Counted from the first letter of the stretch, positions 1-12,587 are shown. The stretch is DNA of 64,000 nucleotides from Siderastrea siderea (GCA_964030785.1 OZ034968.1:23884686-23948685); one strand, 5' to 3'. Made by a program: numbers and translations. Notes: generated by a model not told the origin, from the sequence alone.

Positions 1-437
1 GGGGGGCTATATAAGTGATGCAAGTCACGTGGGAGATCATTCTAGGCCGACACCTCGTTCAGCTTAAGCTATTTTTATTTTAAGTAAGTTGTTCTTCGTT
101 GTCATACGTGCGACTTTTATTTTAGTTAACGCGGGTGGGGATGTTTGCAACGTGTAGCCTTGTAGGAAGGGCTATTTAGAGCTTGAGCCATGGTTCCTAC
201 CCAGATTTCCTGCTGAGTTTTTTTCCCCATCGGGGTTTTTTCAGGCAGGTTTTTTCTGGCCTCCGTTCTGACAGTAATGTCTTTGTAAACTGTCGCTCAG
301 CTCTGTTTTGATGTTCTATGCCATACGTTTGGATGTAATAACAGGTTGTAGTATAACTTATTGTTATAGTTCCCGGTGCTCGGCCGAAACCGCCGAAATA
401 AACCTAATGGTTTTTGCTCATGTTGTGTACTGCGCAG
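1..437 (+). repeat. LTR-like promoter/polyA sequence cut by window edge
   Basis: No ORF is recognised here. A TATA-like CTATATAAG lies at about 7-15 and a polyadenylation-like AAATAAA near 397, with T-rich runs between. A TATA box followed some 390 bp later by a polyA signal, with no coding sequence between, is the layout of an LTR. The left edge is outside the window and I found no second copy, so this is a guess from layout only. Confidence 0.25.
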
Positions 438-477
438 TGGAGCTGAAATATAATCATACTGAATGCGCTAACGATCC

Positions 478-560
478 AGCCTAGTACCCAGGCGTTCTCC
501 TCCCGCTCACTAGACTCGACTTGGTGCGAAATGTCGTGACGTCACCGAATGAGTTCCCCG
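478..560. repeat. Dispersed repeat shared with the fold-back element at 21400-21470
   Basis: The reverse complement of about 480-555 matches 21400-21470 closely. Both contain CCTGGGTACTAGGCT and a GACGTCAC (CRE-like) box at the same spacing. A shortened version occurs at 17485-17530. It is therefore the terminal part of a multicopy element. No ORF is seen, and 561-1021 holds nothing I can name. Confidence 0.6.
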
Positions 561-1027
561 GAGAACGCTCAGGAAAAAATGCGAAAACAACCCCTGAATT
601 TCACGTTTTTGTCCCTGATTTCAATCCGATATTTCTGCCCTCTGAGAGCAGGCACAGGGATAAGAAAAGCATTTTTTGAAACTACCAACCTCGTCCAACC
701 TAACTGAGGGGCAAAACTGCGGAATTGTTATGTAGTTTGAAAAAAATCCGTTGGAAAAAGCGAAGGTTTCCAGAGACTTGATCGACTCAAGGTAAGCATA
801 TTTTTAAATAGTTTCAACATTTTAATTGTATCTTTTCTTCCTGAATTATTGCTGAATCTATTCTTCTTTTGGCGCCTCGAAGTACTAAAACTTTTGCTCC
901 AATTGAATGCCATAATTACAGTCTGGAAGCCCTCAAATTAGTGGAGAAACAGCGAAGCTATATCAGTATAGATATTTGCTCGTCGTGTCAGCTGTCTTGT
1001 TCATATATCTCAGCATGTCTTACTTAG

Positions 1028-3343
1028 GGGCCAACCATTTAACTTCTGAAGGGGGGGTTGGGTGATTTGGTATAGGCATGAAATTTTTTTTCAACCCCTT
1101 AATTCCCCATGAATTTTTTTTTCTTGAGGTATGTGCTTGCATGATATTTTTTTCCCTCTCCAACGTTCTGCATGAAATTTTTTTTGTATGTGGATGGGGT
1201 TAGTAGGCCTTCATTATAAATCAAATTACAAAGAATCTGTGAAAGAAACTTTAACCAAATATATTAATTTTTATCTAAGAGATTTTTGACTGACCTTTAT
1301 AATACAGTACATTAATGTTAACACCGAATGTAAAACACTGATGTGACCCCTTCCGACTGTTGAAAGGAGTCAGGCCTGTTTCTGGACTTTTGCAAGTACA
1401 TAGTGCGGGCATAGCGCTACAGAACAGTACATTGCATAGCGTGAATGCCCCTACAGTTCATATTTACAGGAAGATAATGAGCCACATCCTTTCCTTGTTA
1501 TATCAAACTGAGAACCACCAGTACAGCAATACGTTGCTTTAGAGAGCTATCTAGAAAGGATTAAATCCCACTTGCACCTGAATTACACATTACAAAGCCA
1601 AAAAATAATCTGCACAGAGCTCTCAAGTTGATTTGTTGCCAAAGAGTGAGATTTTTGACGGTCTAGTCGCCTATTGTGACGCTGAAGGCGTCACCTTTCT
1701 AGGGGGTCTGGGGGCATGCTCTCCCAGAAAATTTTGAGCTAAGACGTGTTTTCCTTTATTCTGAGCAGAAATGTTGCCCTTCGAAAGTAACCAGTTAGAA
1801 CCCAGATTTTTCTTTTAATTGGACTAATATCAACTCTTTCCTAACATTCTGACTTATCCAGAAGTCAAATTAGCATGACATAACGCTGAAAAACAGGAGT
1901 TTCTTCTACATGCTTTCACTCTGATCACTGATGCTCTTCGTTGTAGTTGCAAGTAGCTTTCTTGGCTTTGGCCAACAAATCTGCAGGTGGTTCAAAAGAT
2001 GACTCTTTGTTGGCTATTTTGATAGTAAGCAAAGAGGCCAACGTACCATCCACCTGCAGAGGGGCCGAAATGCTGTTTTGTTTTTCCTTATAAGAGAAAA
2101 AACTCTCTCTTCACTGGTATTTGAATGTGGTAGAATAAGAGTGTTTTGGCCACGTCGCTTATCCTACCAAATTTATGGGTACCATTCCCTAGCTTCAACA
2201 ATGACGGACATCCGCAGTTCACATCCATGTGAAAACTGGATGATGATTTCTCATCATTTTCCTCACTTGCAAACTTTATTTGGGCTTCATCCCAGACTTT
2301 CTTGGGAAAATAACGAGGGGCAAATTCAATTAGACAACATGCACGAACATGGAAAACTACTGAGACCTCTTGCAGTACCTATGGTTGAAGAGACATCCCG
2401 CAAAGTACAACAATTGATTACAGTACTTCACAATGAACACCACATTAACGAAATGACTGAAAAATGGCTTTGTCAAACACCAAACCCGCCTCGAATTCCA
2501 GCCTATTTTTATACCCTTACGAAAATCCACAAACCGACTTGGGAGACCTACATTTGTATAATTTCGGGAGTTTCAGGTCCAACAGAGAAGTTGTCAGCAT
2601 TTTTTGACATACTACTCCAGCAGTTAGCACAACAACAGAAGTCATATCTCAAAGACTGATACAGTCAATTGACTCCATTAATTTCATTGACAGGACTAAA
2701 GTTTCAGAGAACGCAATCCTTGTATCAATGGACATAACGAGCTTGTATACTAATATTCCACAAGAGAGGGAATACATACGGTATGCGAGGCATACGACAC
2801 TCTATAAAGACACATCTATCCCTACACGTTTACGTACTTGACAAACGTCCAGGCTGCTACAGGAGAACTCGTTCCACTTTTGTATCAGATAGATATTAAA
2901 TTAAGTTTACTTCATGTTCCAACAGCTATTCTGGCATTCTTGATTTAGATTACACTTAAAACATTGTTCTTCAAATCACAACGCCAGCCGTGATCTTGAA
3001 GTTCAGAAAACATGTATCAAGCTTGGTTACCACAGGTGCTATAAATGTAAAGAGAAAACCATCTGAGGGGGACACATCATTGCGCAAAGAATCCTTCTTA
3101 CCCAAGTCCAGATCGATGCTAAAATCTTTTAACAGTCTGCTGATAAAGTTCAATGTGTCAACCCAGGAAACGTCTTGCCAGAATATTTTTTTCAGCTTAC
3201 TGTACGTGCGTGAATTTTTTTTTTAGACAATAGTCTTGTGCAGGATTTTTTTTCTTACGCAAATGCACTTGCAGGATATTTTTTTTCAAAATCACCCAAC
3301 CGCCCCCCCCCCCCCCCCCCCTCAGAAGTTAAATGGTTAGCCC
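1028..3343. mobile_element. 2.3-kb inverted-repeat element enclosing a Penelope-like fragment
   Basis: The two ends are inverted copies of each other over about 40 bp. The left end reads GGGCCAACCATTTAACTTCT and the reverse complement of the right end reads GGGCTAACCATTTAACTTCT. Both then enter a G-rich tract, GTTGGGTGATTT, and blocks of TTTTTTTT. The flanks ACTTAG (1022-1027) and TCTTAG (3344-3349) could be a decayed target duplication. The interior holds no transposase, only a decayed Penelope-like reverse transcriptase, so this is a non-autonomous or degraded element with a retroelement inside. A run of 18 C at about 3304-3321 is likely polymorphic. Confidence 0.65.
2281..2860 (+). pseudogene. 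Penelope-like element reverse transcriptase fragment, degenerate
   Basis: The open stretch ending at 2659 contains a run typical of Penelope-like reverse transcriptases: a 'WLCQTPNPPRIPAYFYTLTK' block, then IHKP, a degenerate 'ISGVSGPTEKLSAFFD' and 'QQKSYLKD'. After the stop, other frames continue with 'AILVSMDITSLYTNIPQ' near 2715-2765 and 'AYDTLYKDTSIPTRLRT' near 2795-2840, which belong to the following RT blocks. There are therefore at least two frame breaks. The YVDD region, the linker and the GIY-YIG endonuclease are missing. It is a dead fragment inside the 1028-3343 element. Confidence 0.8.
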
Positions 3344-3349
3344 TCTTAG

Positions 3350-5859
3350 ATATTTTTCTTGACAGGGCTCAAAAACGGCTGATTGGTTAAAAGATATTAC
3401 GTAAAAAGTGTCACAGAATTGCTACTGAGCATGCGTGTTGCTTTTTCACCCTTGAAAATTTCAATATGGCGGACTGGCTGCTGTTGTTTTAGCAGCACGG
3501 GAACCGCAATATTATTTCACTTTCAACGGACGATCTAAGTTACGTTAGATAGTTTTTTTAATCGGAAATGCTGTTTGAATCGATCATTGACTTCAGTGGC
3601 TTTCAAAAAAGCCATTTTGGCCGCCGTACACTGGAGAAACTGAATATACTTATCGGCAGTCCAATCTTGGACCAGGCTGCATCTTGTGGTGGCGTTTAGG
3701 ATTGATCTCGTTGTTTGATTAAAATTTTATCTCCCGTCAATATTTTTTCGTGGACAAGGTATGCAGAAGGGGAGTGATCTCATGGTTGCAGGTCAGTAAT
3801 TTATTGATGTACTATTTCATAACTGATCATCATGCACTCAGTGGTTGTTATGTAGCCCTTTGCTGGTCATGTTTTTGCACATTTAATACACAAGTTTGTT
3901 GACGTGGATTGCTACTCTTTTACAAACTGACAAGTGCTTTAATAGCCGAAAGAGAGTGTTACCTGATGTTCAAATAATGCTATAACAGTCTTTAAAAGTG
4001 CCCTTTTTCGAGATCACTTTTAAAAAAGCCTGTTGTGGTTGGTATTTTTGATACTTTAAGTCCACACTATGACTCGTATGATGCATTTTTTTTTGCTGAC
4101 AAATGCTGCTTTATGTTGTGTGTCGAATTCTGAAGAAAGCAAATCAAATAATTATGTTTGAATTTTGTTAATTGCAATTACTCAGTCTTTCTTAGATCAG
4201 CAACACTGAACATGTTTATTTGCTTTATTCATTGGTTAACATATTTAATCAACACACTTGTTGATCAATACACGATGACAATTTCTGCTTTTTGTTAACC
4301 TTTGCTTCTGCTCATTGATTTGTGTATATTTGTTAGCTTTACCCATATACTTTGTTCCCATGAAGATCCATACCACATCTTGGTCAGCATTTTACTTGTT
4401 CTGCAATTTATTTGTGTACTTGAACCAGTATGCTACGCCACAATTTTTAAAGTAAAACCCTAGTTTGATTGCTAATGGTGGACAAAATATGTATGGTACA
4501 AGTGGTTTTTGCATTTAGGGGGTATTCTAGTAATAGGAAACAACCGCATCAGTTAATTTTTGGGAAAAAAACCTTTTGCAAATAGCCAAAATAGAGTGTT
4601 GATTGATGTTTACAGGGGAACTGACTCCACTAATACGATCACTGATCAATGGGCCATATTAAATAATTAATGAAAAAAAAAAACGATTGTTGCATTCAAA
4701 AAGTATTTCAGTCAGAAAAATAACTGGATCAGTTAATTTCTGGGCTAAAAGAAGTGTCATAAGATGATCGCATGTAACAAAGTGGTTGGTAAGACAGGGT
4801 TTTACTTGTACATTGTACTTTTAAGACCTGCGAGACCAAACAAGGTCATGTGGGTGAAAGAGATTCAATCTATTTGCAGAATGTTTATGTTATGTTAAAT
4901 TTGTTGAGTTCCAGCATTATGATACATTTTTTGCCAATAAGTTTTTAATCAATTATATATACATGAAGTAAAATTTATGTTTTACATTTTTTTCTCCAGG
5001 TTGTCACAGCTTTTGACTGCAGTGATATGTTCTTATCCAGCCTGTTAAGATCTTGGCAGAAAGCAGAGAATGGCAGCAATAAAAGTCACTAGTGTTCAAT
5101 TCAAATATTAATTATTCTAATTATTGATTTTTCAAATGTCAGTTTGCCCTACACTCTTTGGTTGTACAACATTCTTGATACTGAAACAGTCCAGTGGAGT
5201 GCACTGATGTTTTGAAGTCTGATCACTATGAGAGGTCTGTCTTGAGGCAAACTACATGTTTATTGCTCCTGATGAAAGGTGAAGTGAAAAAGCATGTATA
5301 TAAAGATTTGAGAAATAAAACCCAGCATCTTTGTGCCTTTTTTCCATCTTGCAACTCATCTTACATTAATTTTGTAGCCAACCTTCTTTTTAGAAGGAAG
5401 TTAGAAGCAGTTGTGTGAGAGGGGCATCAATGATGATTGACCCTTCGTTTTAGTCTTTGCCCTATCTGCACTTTTCAGATACTACGTGTACTTGTCTGGA
5501 GCACTAAACATTGATTGATGCAGGCCTTTGCTCCTAATTAGTGAACTCAATTCTGGAGCGACTTCCTCAGTGTTTTGTGCTTCTATACCATCGTTTTTTT
5601 TTTAATTCAAATTCTGTGTGGTATCATTTAGATATTATTTTGGTAAATATACTGCTCAACAATTTCCTTTGGCAATACAGTCAAGTTCTTTCATTAATTA
5701 CTCTTGACTAAGATTAACCAAAAATTGCTGAATTTTGATTCATCTGACAACTGTCAGCCTTGTTCTGAAAAAAGCAAAAGGTATTTAACCTGTCTGCTGT
5801 AGGAATATAAATGAAGGGTTCACAAGCTAAAGAAGGTGGCTGCAGAAACAATGAGTACA
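3350..5859. other. No gene recognised
   Basis: AT-rich sequence with short random ORFs only. The 74-codon ORF at 5194-5418 has no recognisable motif and sits in low-complexity AT-rich DNA, so I do not call it. No RNA gene or clear repeat pair was seen. Confidence 0.5.
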
Positions 5860-5864
5860 TTTGT

Positions 5865-6628
5865 TGTAATGACCGCTGTATGGTCTATTGTAGTCTAGGG
5901 TTAACCGCATATGTTTCCGTTTATTGATACAAAGAACAATTAAATCGTTTGTTTGATTTTCTGCTCTTAAAGCACGTATTTAGTTAAGTTCATGCAGTTG
6001 ATTCCACGCCTTCGTATTGAACACTAAAAAGAAGTAAGAAAACAAGAATTAAGACAAGAAGCAAGCCACAAGAGGCAAGCGCAGGACTGATATGTAAGTG
6101 AGAACAGTTCTACCTTTAGTTTTCGATCAAGTTAAGAAGTTTATTTTCGCCTTTTATTTTGCTTTGTAAATAATTGCATGACTTAGCCATAGTGATTTTT
6201 CGGAAATAAGTCGCCATTGTTACTTTTCGTGTTAGCTTCGTTTTTGCCTTGTTTTTAGTCATCGGTTAGTTTAGTTCTTTGCTAGGGCCTCCCTACTAGG
6301 CTGTCGCATCTCATTAGACTTTCTAACTAGAATTAAGTTAGCCTTTATGTGCTTCGCTACTTGTGGGAAAATTGCCACGTGATTAACTAGTTTTGCACGA
6401 ATCAGTGATTTACCTTTAATTAGTTTTAAGCTTATATACATTTTATGTTAATCGAATTTCAGTTTACGGCTTTCGATGGTTGTACAACAATTAGATGTCA
6501 AGGGAATAAAAGAATTGTGTTCTACATCTGAGTGTTTCGATCACGAGCCCGTAGAATAGTCCTTAAATATTCGAATCAAGACCGGCCACGACACCTCTTG
6601 AAACTCTTGAGAGTCGCCCGCCGCTACA
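5865..6628 (+). mobile_element. Solo LTR (764 bp) with perfect 5-bp target duplication
   Basis: The sequence begins TGTAATGACC and ends CGCCGCTACA, so its termini form the TGTA...TACA inverted pair usual for LTRs. It is flanked by identical TTTGT at 5860-5864 and 6629-6633. Inside are a TATA-like CTTATATAC near 6430 and an AATAAA about 70 bp later, in the order expected for an LTR on the + strand. There is no coding DNA and no second LTR beside it, so it is best read as a solo LTR left by recombination between the two LTRs of a Gypsy, BEL or copia-type element. The family cannot be told from the LTR alone. Confidence 0.8.
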
Positions 6629-6633
6629 TTTGT

Positions 6634-8864
6634 ATTGGCAAGGAGATGCACTTTGCTTTGCTATTATAATTTTATATTTTCCAGTGTGTTTTAAATGAAG
6701 TTATGCTGCACTGACAATTTTGTTGCTAAGAGGGGTGCACCTTGTTTGTTTTGCTCGTGTATTCAGTAGCTCAGATGGCAGAGTTTTTTTGTTCATCCTC
6801 CATCACAGTTCCCATAACTGCAAAATAGCAAAACATTTCATCATTTCAGTGACAAAAACAGACGTTTTTGTTTGGTTGATTTCAGATGCAGTGATTTAAG
6901 ATAGGATAGTTCCAACATTGCATTCTCTGCAAAAATATTCATTAGAAAACTAATCACTTGAAAATATTCAATGGGAAACGATTTCAAGCTCTATTCACCT
7001 GAAAAGCCAATGAACTTTAATATGTGGAGGTCGTTTGTTTCCTGTGCGAGGTACTGTCCAAGAGTTTACATTAAACAGTGCACAATTCAGAGATTGGGAA
7101 GGCAAAACAGGCATATGGGCCTATGACCCCTGGCTTTCAAAAGTTATGGGCCATTTCTAAAAAGTATGGGCCATGGCAGTAATGGGATGGGCCAGAAGTT
7201 CAAGAAAAGAAATATTGGTATTTTAGTAAGGGGTGTAACTTTTGATAGTGTGTATCATACAGCATCTTGCAGTTAACATTAAAATGAAATAATTTTATTC
7301 AGGTTTGACTTTAATCAATCAACTCAACAGCTGTTCACTGGGCACCGTCTAATTTAAGAACCTTTTTGGGGGGCATTATCCGAGGGCCAAAGTACACAAA
7401 ATAAGCAATCATGGCGGCCGATGAAAGAACCTCGTTTGGAGGCTGAGTCCGAGCAGAGGTCTGGGGATGAAAATAAACGCACACGATAGACCGTCCATCG
7501 AAAACGAAGAAAAAAGTCGCTGCAGTGATCGATATTTCGTTTTTTATTTATCATAACAGTAGAAACTACACAAACAGAAATGCTTATTGCAAAATATTCG
7601 GTAAGATTTCCGTATAACCCCATACATTAATTATGTATGTATGCGCTATTGTTTTGCTTTTGGAATTCTATTGTTTTGGCTTTTGTTTCAGTTTTGAGAA
7701 TGGTATGCGTAACTAATGTATGGGGTTATACGGAAATCTTTCCAAATATTCTACATCTGACATACCATTATGCGGCTCGGGCGCATCTTGGGCCCCGTAA
7801 GTAGTTTTATAATACGCCATTTTCTTTACTTATGCGCCATACGCGCATGGCGCACGTCCTTCCTAATCTCGGCAATTTAAGTTCACTTCGCTTTTCTTCA
7901 GCCGTTTCACTCCCAGAGTTACAACCTCGAGGTAGATGTGACCATTGAAATAGAAGCTGGTTTGATCTGCTGATCCTGTAGTGCTGTTTGTTTTTCGGTA
8001 CATGTATTTTGGGTAATGAATATTGGGATTCTTGTTGTTTAAATTCTGTCATTGCTGATTTTGAGCAACAATGACTAGTAAAACTTACGGTATTTGGACG
8101 TTTATTAACTTGATCCAACGCATGTTCAAATACTTTTATTTTAGAAAGCATTAAGAAACAACGAAGTAAACATTGGCAATAACTTAAATCGAGTTGCTGT
8201 ACACTGGCACGACTTCTCTTCCAAGATATAAACAAACAAATGTTCATCTTCAAACAGCGATTTAAAAACTCATCGACGCGAAAAAAAGTTAATAGGATCT
8301 TAATATTTCTTTACAAATTATCAAACTTTCCATTACGAGACACTCATATACTATCTTAGCAAACAAGAAAATCCAAGATCCGTTGAAGTCTTGTTGTCAA
8401 GGACAGCTATCTATAAGTTAGCAGAACAATGTCCCAAAACGTTTAGGACAACATGGTCTGATTGTTACCGAAACTAGCCTCCCTGATTATCAAGGAACTA
8501 ATAATATCAAAGGTCCATGAGGATGCACATCTCGAACACATGTAAGTGGCCGCAAATCCCCGTTGTTCAAAGGCGGCCATATTGAAACTTGTTTCTTTTC
8601 GAGGCACCAATACCGAAGCCATTGAAGAATATGCTGTCAAGAATACTTGACAGCAGAGCTCTGCATTATTTTTTGCAATCTGTGTTGAATCCTTGAACGA
8701 GCACAGCGCTATCGGGAGGGTCGACAGTTAAAGTGAGGTCGTACGCAAAGGACAGGTTAGATCATAAAATTTTACAACAAGGTATAAAACAAACAAGCAA
8801 TTTATTTAACCTTTCAAGATGCACTTGTACACTGCCAATAAAAACTTTCATAGAAGTCCTAAGC
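6634..8864. other. No gene recognised; one palindromic repeat inside
   Basis: AT-rich DNA. The minus-strand ORFs of 89, 148 and 65 codons in this stretch show no family motif, and one runs through the inverted repeat at 7593-7750, so they are taken as chance ORFs. Confidence 0.45.
7593..7750. repeat. Palindromic MITE-like repeat, ~38-bp arms
   Basis: AATATTCGGTAAGATTTCCG and onward through ACCCCATACATTA at 7593-7630 recurs inverted at 7713-7750 with few mismatches. The spacer is about 80 bp. No target duplication was convincing. Confidence 0.6.
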
Positions 8865-8869
8865 ATAAG

Positions 8870-9189
8870 TGTTGAAAAACAGTGATTCGTTTATAAACAG
8901 CACTCTTGCGAAATGCAGACATTTACATTTAAACACTATTAAGAGGCGAAACATTTTATCTACATGCTGACTTTTATTAGTTTTAGAATCATTTCGCATT
9001 CAAGAACTATCTAGAACAATCTAGAAGTTTTACTGTGCCAGTGCAAACAGGTTTTCGTAGTTTTTGTGCTTGCGTCAGCTTTTGTGCTCGTCAGTTTTTG
9101 TGCTTGCGTCAGATTAAAAACTTTTTGCTGTTACTTTGTTGTGTGTGATTTCTGGCCGCAGCGGAGCCTTTTTAGCGTGGTTTTCATCA
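8870..9189 (+). repeat. 5' LTR of copia element
   Basis: Starts TGTTGAAAAACAGTG and ends GGTTTTCATCA. It is co-linear with 13833-14154 over its whole length and flanked on the left by target duplication ATAAG (8865-8869). A short internal repeat of TTTTTGTGCTTGCGTCAG lies near 9060-9115. Confidence 0.95.
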
Positions 9190-9203
9190 GGTTATGGGCC
9201 CAG
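9190..9203 (+). promoter_or_regulatory. Primer-binding site, internal initiator tRNA-Met type
   Basis: GGTTATGGGCCCAG directly follows the 5' LTR. It is complementary to the anticodon stem-loop of eukaryotic initiator tRNA-Met (CTGGGCCCATAACC) and not to the tRNA 3' end. Drosophila copia is known to be primed by an internal, cleaved tRNA-iMet fragment, so the same priming is inferred here. Confidence 0.88.
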
Positions 9204-9288
9204 AACGTTGCCTCTGCGTTGCCGAAGTCGTTTTCGCGTTGAATTGAAGGTCCGCTTGGACTGTGTTGCCTGGCCTTCGTATTAATGT

Positions 9289-10248
9289 ATGCAAACAAAG
9301 ATGGCGTCCGAGATGAAGACTGCTGTTGTTCCTTTGAACGGGAAGAATTATCCAACATGGAAGGTACAGTGCCGGATGGCTCTGATGAAGGAAGGATTAT
9401 GGAATATTGTTGAAGGTATTGAAGCTGCTCCTGGTCGGGAGAACGATAGGTACGCAAAGTTCCTCGCACGAAGAGATCGAGCGCTGGCGATAATCGTGCT
9501 GTCCGTTGAGCCGTACCTGTTGTACTTGGTTGGAGATCCTGAAGACCCGGCCGCTGTATGGGGGAAGCTGGCAAACCAATTTCAGAAGAGAACGTGGGCT
9601 AACAAGCTGGAACTGCGGCGAAATCTTTTCTCTTTGCGGCTGAAAAATGGCGAGTCCGTGCAAGAACACATAAAGGCCATGACCGAGATTTTCGATGGTT
9701 TGTCGGTGATTGGAGACCCAGTTTCAGAAGAGGATCGTGTCGTGCATTTACTAGCCAGTCTCCCAGACTCGTACAACATGCTGGTTACTGCTCTTGAGGC
9801 GAACGTGGAGGTTCCAAAAATCGAAGTGGTCACTGCGCGGTTGTTGCATGAAGAACGGAAGCTAAAGGAGCGGACAGGTGTTAGTGCAAGCAGCGAGAGA
9901 GCAATGACAGGAAAACAGCGACCCAAAGCGAGAGGACCAAAGTGTCACCACTGTGGAAAGTTCGGTCATATCCGGCGGAACTGCAATGAATGGATTAAGC
10001 CCAGTCAATGCAATGAACGGGTCAGGACCAAGTTTAACACGAGCCAGAAGGAGACCAGAAACAAGCTGAAGGCAAACAAAGCTGAGGTGAGACGGAGAGA
10101 CAGCAGTTCAGAGAGTGACTGCATCGGGTTTATGGTGAACCACATGATGTCGGCAAGTTCTAGCAGCCGAACGAAAGATTGCATTGTGGACTCAGGAGCA
10201 ACTTGTCACATGTGCAACGATGATCAGCTGTTAAACTCCGTAGCCTGA
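9289..10248 (+). pseudogene. copia gag and start of protease
   Basis: 319 codons. The N-terminal two thirds is a copia-type gag with a 'YPTWKVQCRMALMKEGLW' block and the helical 'LHEERKLKER' region. It is followed by a CCHC zinc knuckle (CHHCGKFGHIRRNC, about residues 222-235) that binds genomic RNA. The aspartic protease active site DSGATCHMC follows near residue 300. The frame stops at 10248, just after the protease motif. The expected continuation (LKQPLEV... then LGDG) lies in another frame from about 10240, so a small indel separates gag-PR from the rest. ATG 9289 or the in-frame ATG at 9301 could be the start; the latter fits gag proteins better. Confidence 0.9.
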
Positions 10249-10342
10249 AGCAGCCACTGGAGGTCACGCTTGGGGATGGATGCGCAGTGGAAGCGACGGG
10301 GCAAGGAACTGTTGTGTTGGAGATGGCATCGACAAGTTGTAA

Positions 10343-11370
10343 ATGAGTAGATGCAAATTACATGAGGTTCTGTATGTGCTTGATCTGTCGTACAACTTGC
10401 TCAGCGTGTCAAAAGCAGTGGAAGCTGGGAAGGTGGTTGAGTTCAGTGAGACGAGTTGTCAAATTTTGGATGCAAACTGGAAACCAATCACTGTTGCCAT
10501 GAGGGTAGGGAATCTGTACTACCTGAACTGTCTGACTGATCGTCAACAAGCCCATGCAGCTGACAACATAAGGCAACAGACAAAGGAAGACGTGTGGTAT
10601 CGGCGTTATGGTCATCTTGGAGTACAAAACCTGCAAAAGTTGGCTAAGGAGGAGCTGGTAGATGGTTTTGATTACAATTCACTGCAAGCCATTAACTTCT
10701 GTGAGCCATGCCTGGAGGGAAAGCAGCACAGAAGAAAATTTCCGACCGGCGGAGGCAGGCGGTCAGATGAGCCACTGGGCTTGGTACACAGTGATCTATG
10801 CGGAAAGATGAATGCAAAGTCCTTGAGTGGAGGTGAATATTTTCTGACATTCATCGATGACAAGACTCACTATGTCTGGTTTTACATCTTGAAGCACAAG
10901 GACGAGGTTTTCCCGCGTTTTCTTGAGTGGAAAGCTCTGGTGAAAGGTCTATGAATCAGAAGTTAAAGATTCTACGTACTGACAATGGTGGTGAATATGT
11001 ATCCGCAGAGTTTCAAAGCTACTTGAAGAAGGAAGGAGTCCGTCATGAACTGACTGTACCGAAGACTCCTGAGCAGAATGGTGTCGCTGAAAGGATGAAC
11101 CGAACACTAGTTGAAAGTGTTCGAGCTATGTTGGCTGATGCGAGGCTGCCACACCGGTTCTGGGCAGAAGCATTGTGCACGGCTGTTTACCTTCGAAACC
11201 GAAGTCCGACAAAGGCAGTTAAAGGAATGACCCCATTTGAAGCTTGGACAGGAGAGAAACCAAATGTAGAGCACCTGAGAGTTTTTGGATGTGCGGCATA
11301 TGCCCATGTAGCCAAAGACGAGCGGAAGAAACTTGACAGGAAATCCAGGAAGTGCGTTCTTCTGGGCTAT
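10343..11370 (+). pseudogene. copia integrase region, frameshifted
   Basis: The first part (10343-10954) holds the end of the protease linker ('EVLYVLDLSYNLLSVSK'), the zinc-binding HHCC module (GHLGVQNL... CEPCLEGK) and the first catalytic Asp in 'LVHSDLCGKM'. A frameshift near 10935 moves the reading into the frame of 10927-11874. That frame carries 'ILRTDNGGEY' (second Asp) and 'TPEQNGVAERMNRTLVE' (catalytic Glu). All three DDE residues are visible but in two frames. The copia-specific C-terminal block 'LRVFGCAAYAHV' follows near 11280. Confidence 0.92.
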
Positions 11371-11699
11371 GGCACTGAGACAAAGGGATACCGGCTTTAT
11401 GACCTAGAGCGTGCTAAAGTCTTCTACAGTTGGGATGTAGTATTCAATGAATCCAGTTGTGGAATTGAGGTGCCAAGTGAAGAAGAAAAGAAGAACGAGA
11501 CACCGTATGTGGAATTTGATAGTCTTCCTGATCAAAATCCTGACGATCAACCAGTTGCCAATGAGACAACAGAGCCTGTACTGTCAAGACCAGAAAGGGA
11601 GAGAAGGCCACCTGACTACTATGGAGAATGGGCAACTATCACAAGCACTGACTTAAATGAGCCGAAGACTGTCAAAGAAGCACTAGCCAGTCCAGACAA

Positions 11700-12481
11700 A
11701 GCTAAGTGGATGACTGCGATGGACAGGGAACTGGAATCCCTTCGCATAAATGATGTCTGGAACTTGGTGGAACTGCCAAAGGACCGAAAAGCAGTTGGGA
11801 GCAAGTGGGTGTTTAAGCTCAAGATGAATGCTGATGGATCAGTTGAACGGTACAAAGCTCGACTTGTAGCATAGGTTTCACTCAGAAGTTCGGAGTTGAT
11901 TACGATGAGACATTTTGTCCGGTTGTCCGTTTTGAATCAGTTCGAACTGTCATTGCATTAGCTGTGCAGAATGGCCTGAAATTGCATCAGATGGATGTTG
12001 CAACTGCTTTCCTGAATGGCGAACTGAAAGAAGAGGTGTACATGAAACAGCCAGAGGGTTTTGTCACTGAGGGCCAAGAACATTTGGTCTGCAGGCTGAA
12101 ACGAAGTATCTATGGCTTGAAGCAGTCACCAAGATGCTGGAATACCGTGCTGGACAAAAAGTTGAAGAAAATGGGTTTTGTGCAGACAGACAGCGACCCC
12201 TGCATTTATGTGGCTACAGAAGGAGAGATGTTCGTAATTGCAGTCCATGTTGACGACATTGTGTTGGCCACTAGGAGTGACGAGCGGATGGCGGAAGTCA
12301 AGAAAGGTCTCGCTGAGGGGTTCGAAGTCAAGGACATGGGGGAGCTGCACCATTTCCTGGGTGTCAAGGTGATTCAGAATCCACAAACTGGAGAAGTTTG
12401 GATCGGTCAAGAAGCTTATGCCCAAAGAGTCCTACAGAAGTTTGGAATGGAGAATGCCAAGCCAATTAACACACCAGTAGA
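11700..12481 (+). pseudogene. copia reverse transcriptase, interrupted
   Basis: The RT begins in the frame of 10927-11874 with 'WVFKLKMNADGSVERYKARL'. A one-base loss puts a TAG at about 11872 and the reading continues in another frame. There it shows 'QMDVATAFLNGELKEEVYMK', 'YGLKQSPRCWN' and the catalytic 'VHVDDIVLA' near 12250. The coding line ends at 12481, where the retrozyme insertion begins, and resumes at 13077. The ORF running to 12542 is a chance fusion into the insertion. Confidence 0.92.
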
Positions 12482-12587
12482 GCTGGAGCACACTGTGGAG
12501 CTGGCGCTTAAAGGAGTGCTTCTGCACTCGCCTCGGCAGTAAACGGCGAGGTCGATGATCTTCTGTGAGACCCTTACGCCTGGCTAT

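Noticed and set aside
9582..9926. Minus-strand ORFs under copia gag and pol
   Set aside because: They are shadows of the copia coding frames.
11964..12542. Reading the 192-codon ORF to its stop as the natural end of the RT
   Set aside because: The last ~20 codons come from the retrozyme insertion after 12481.
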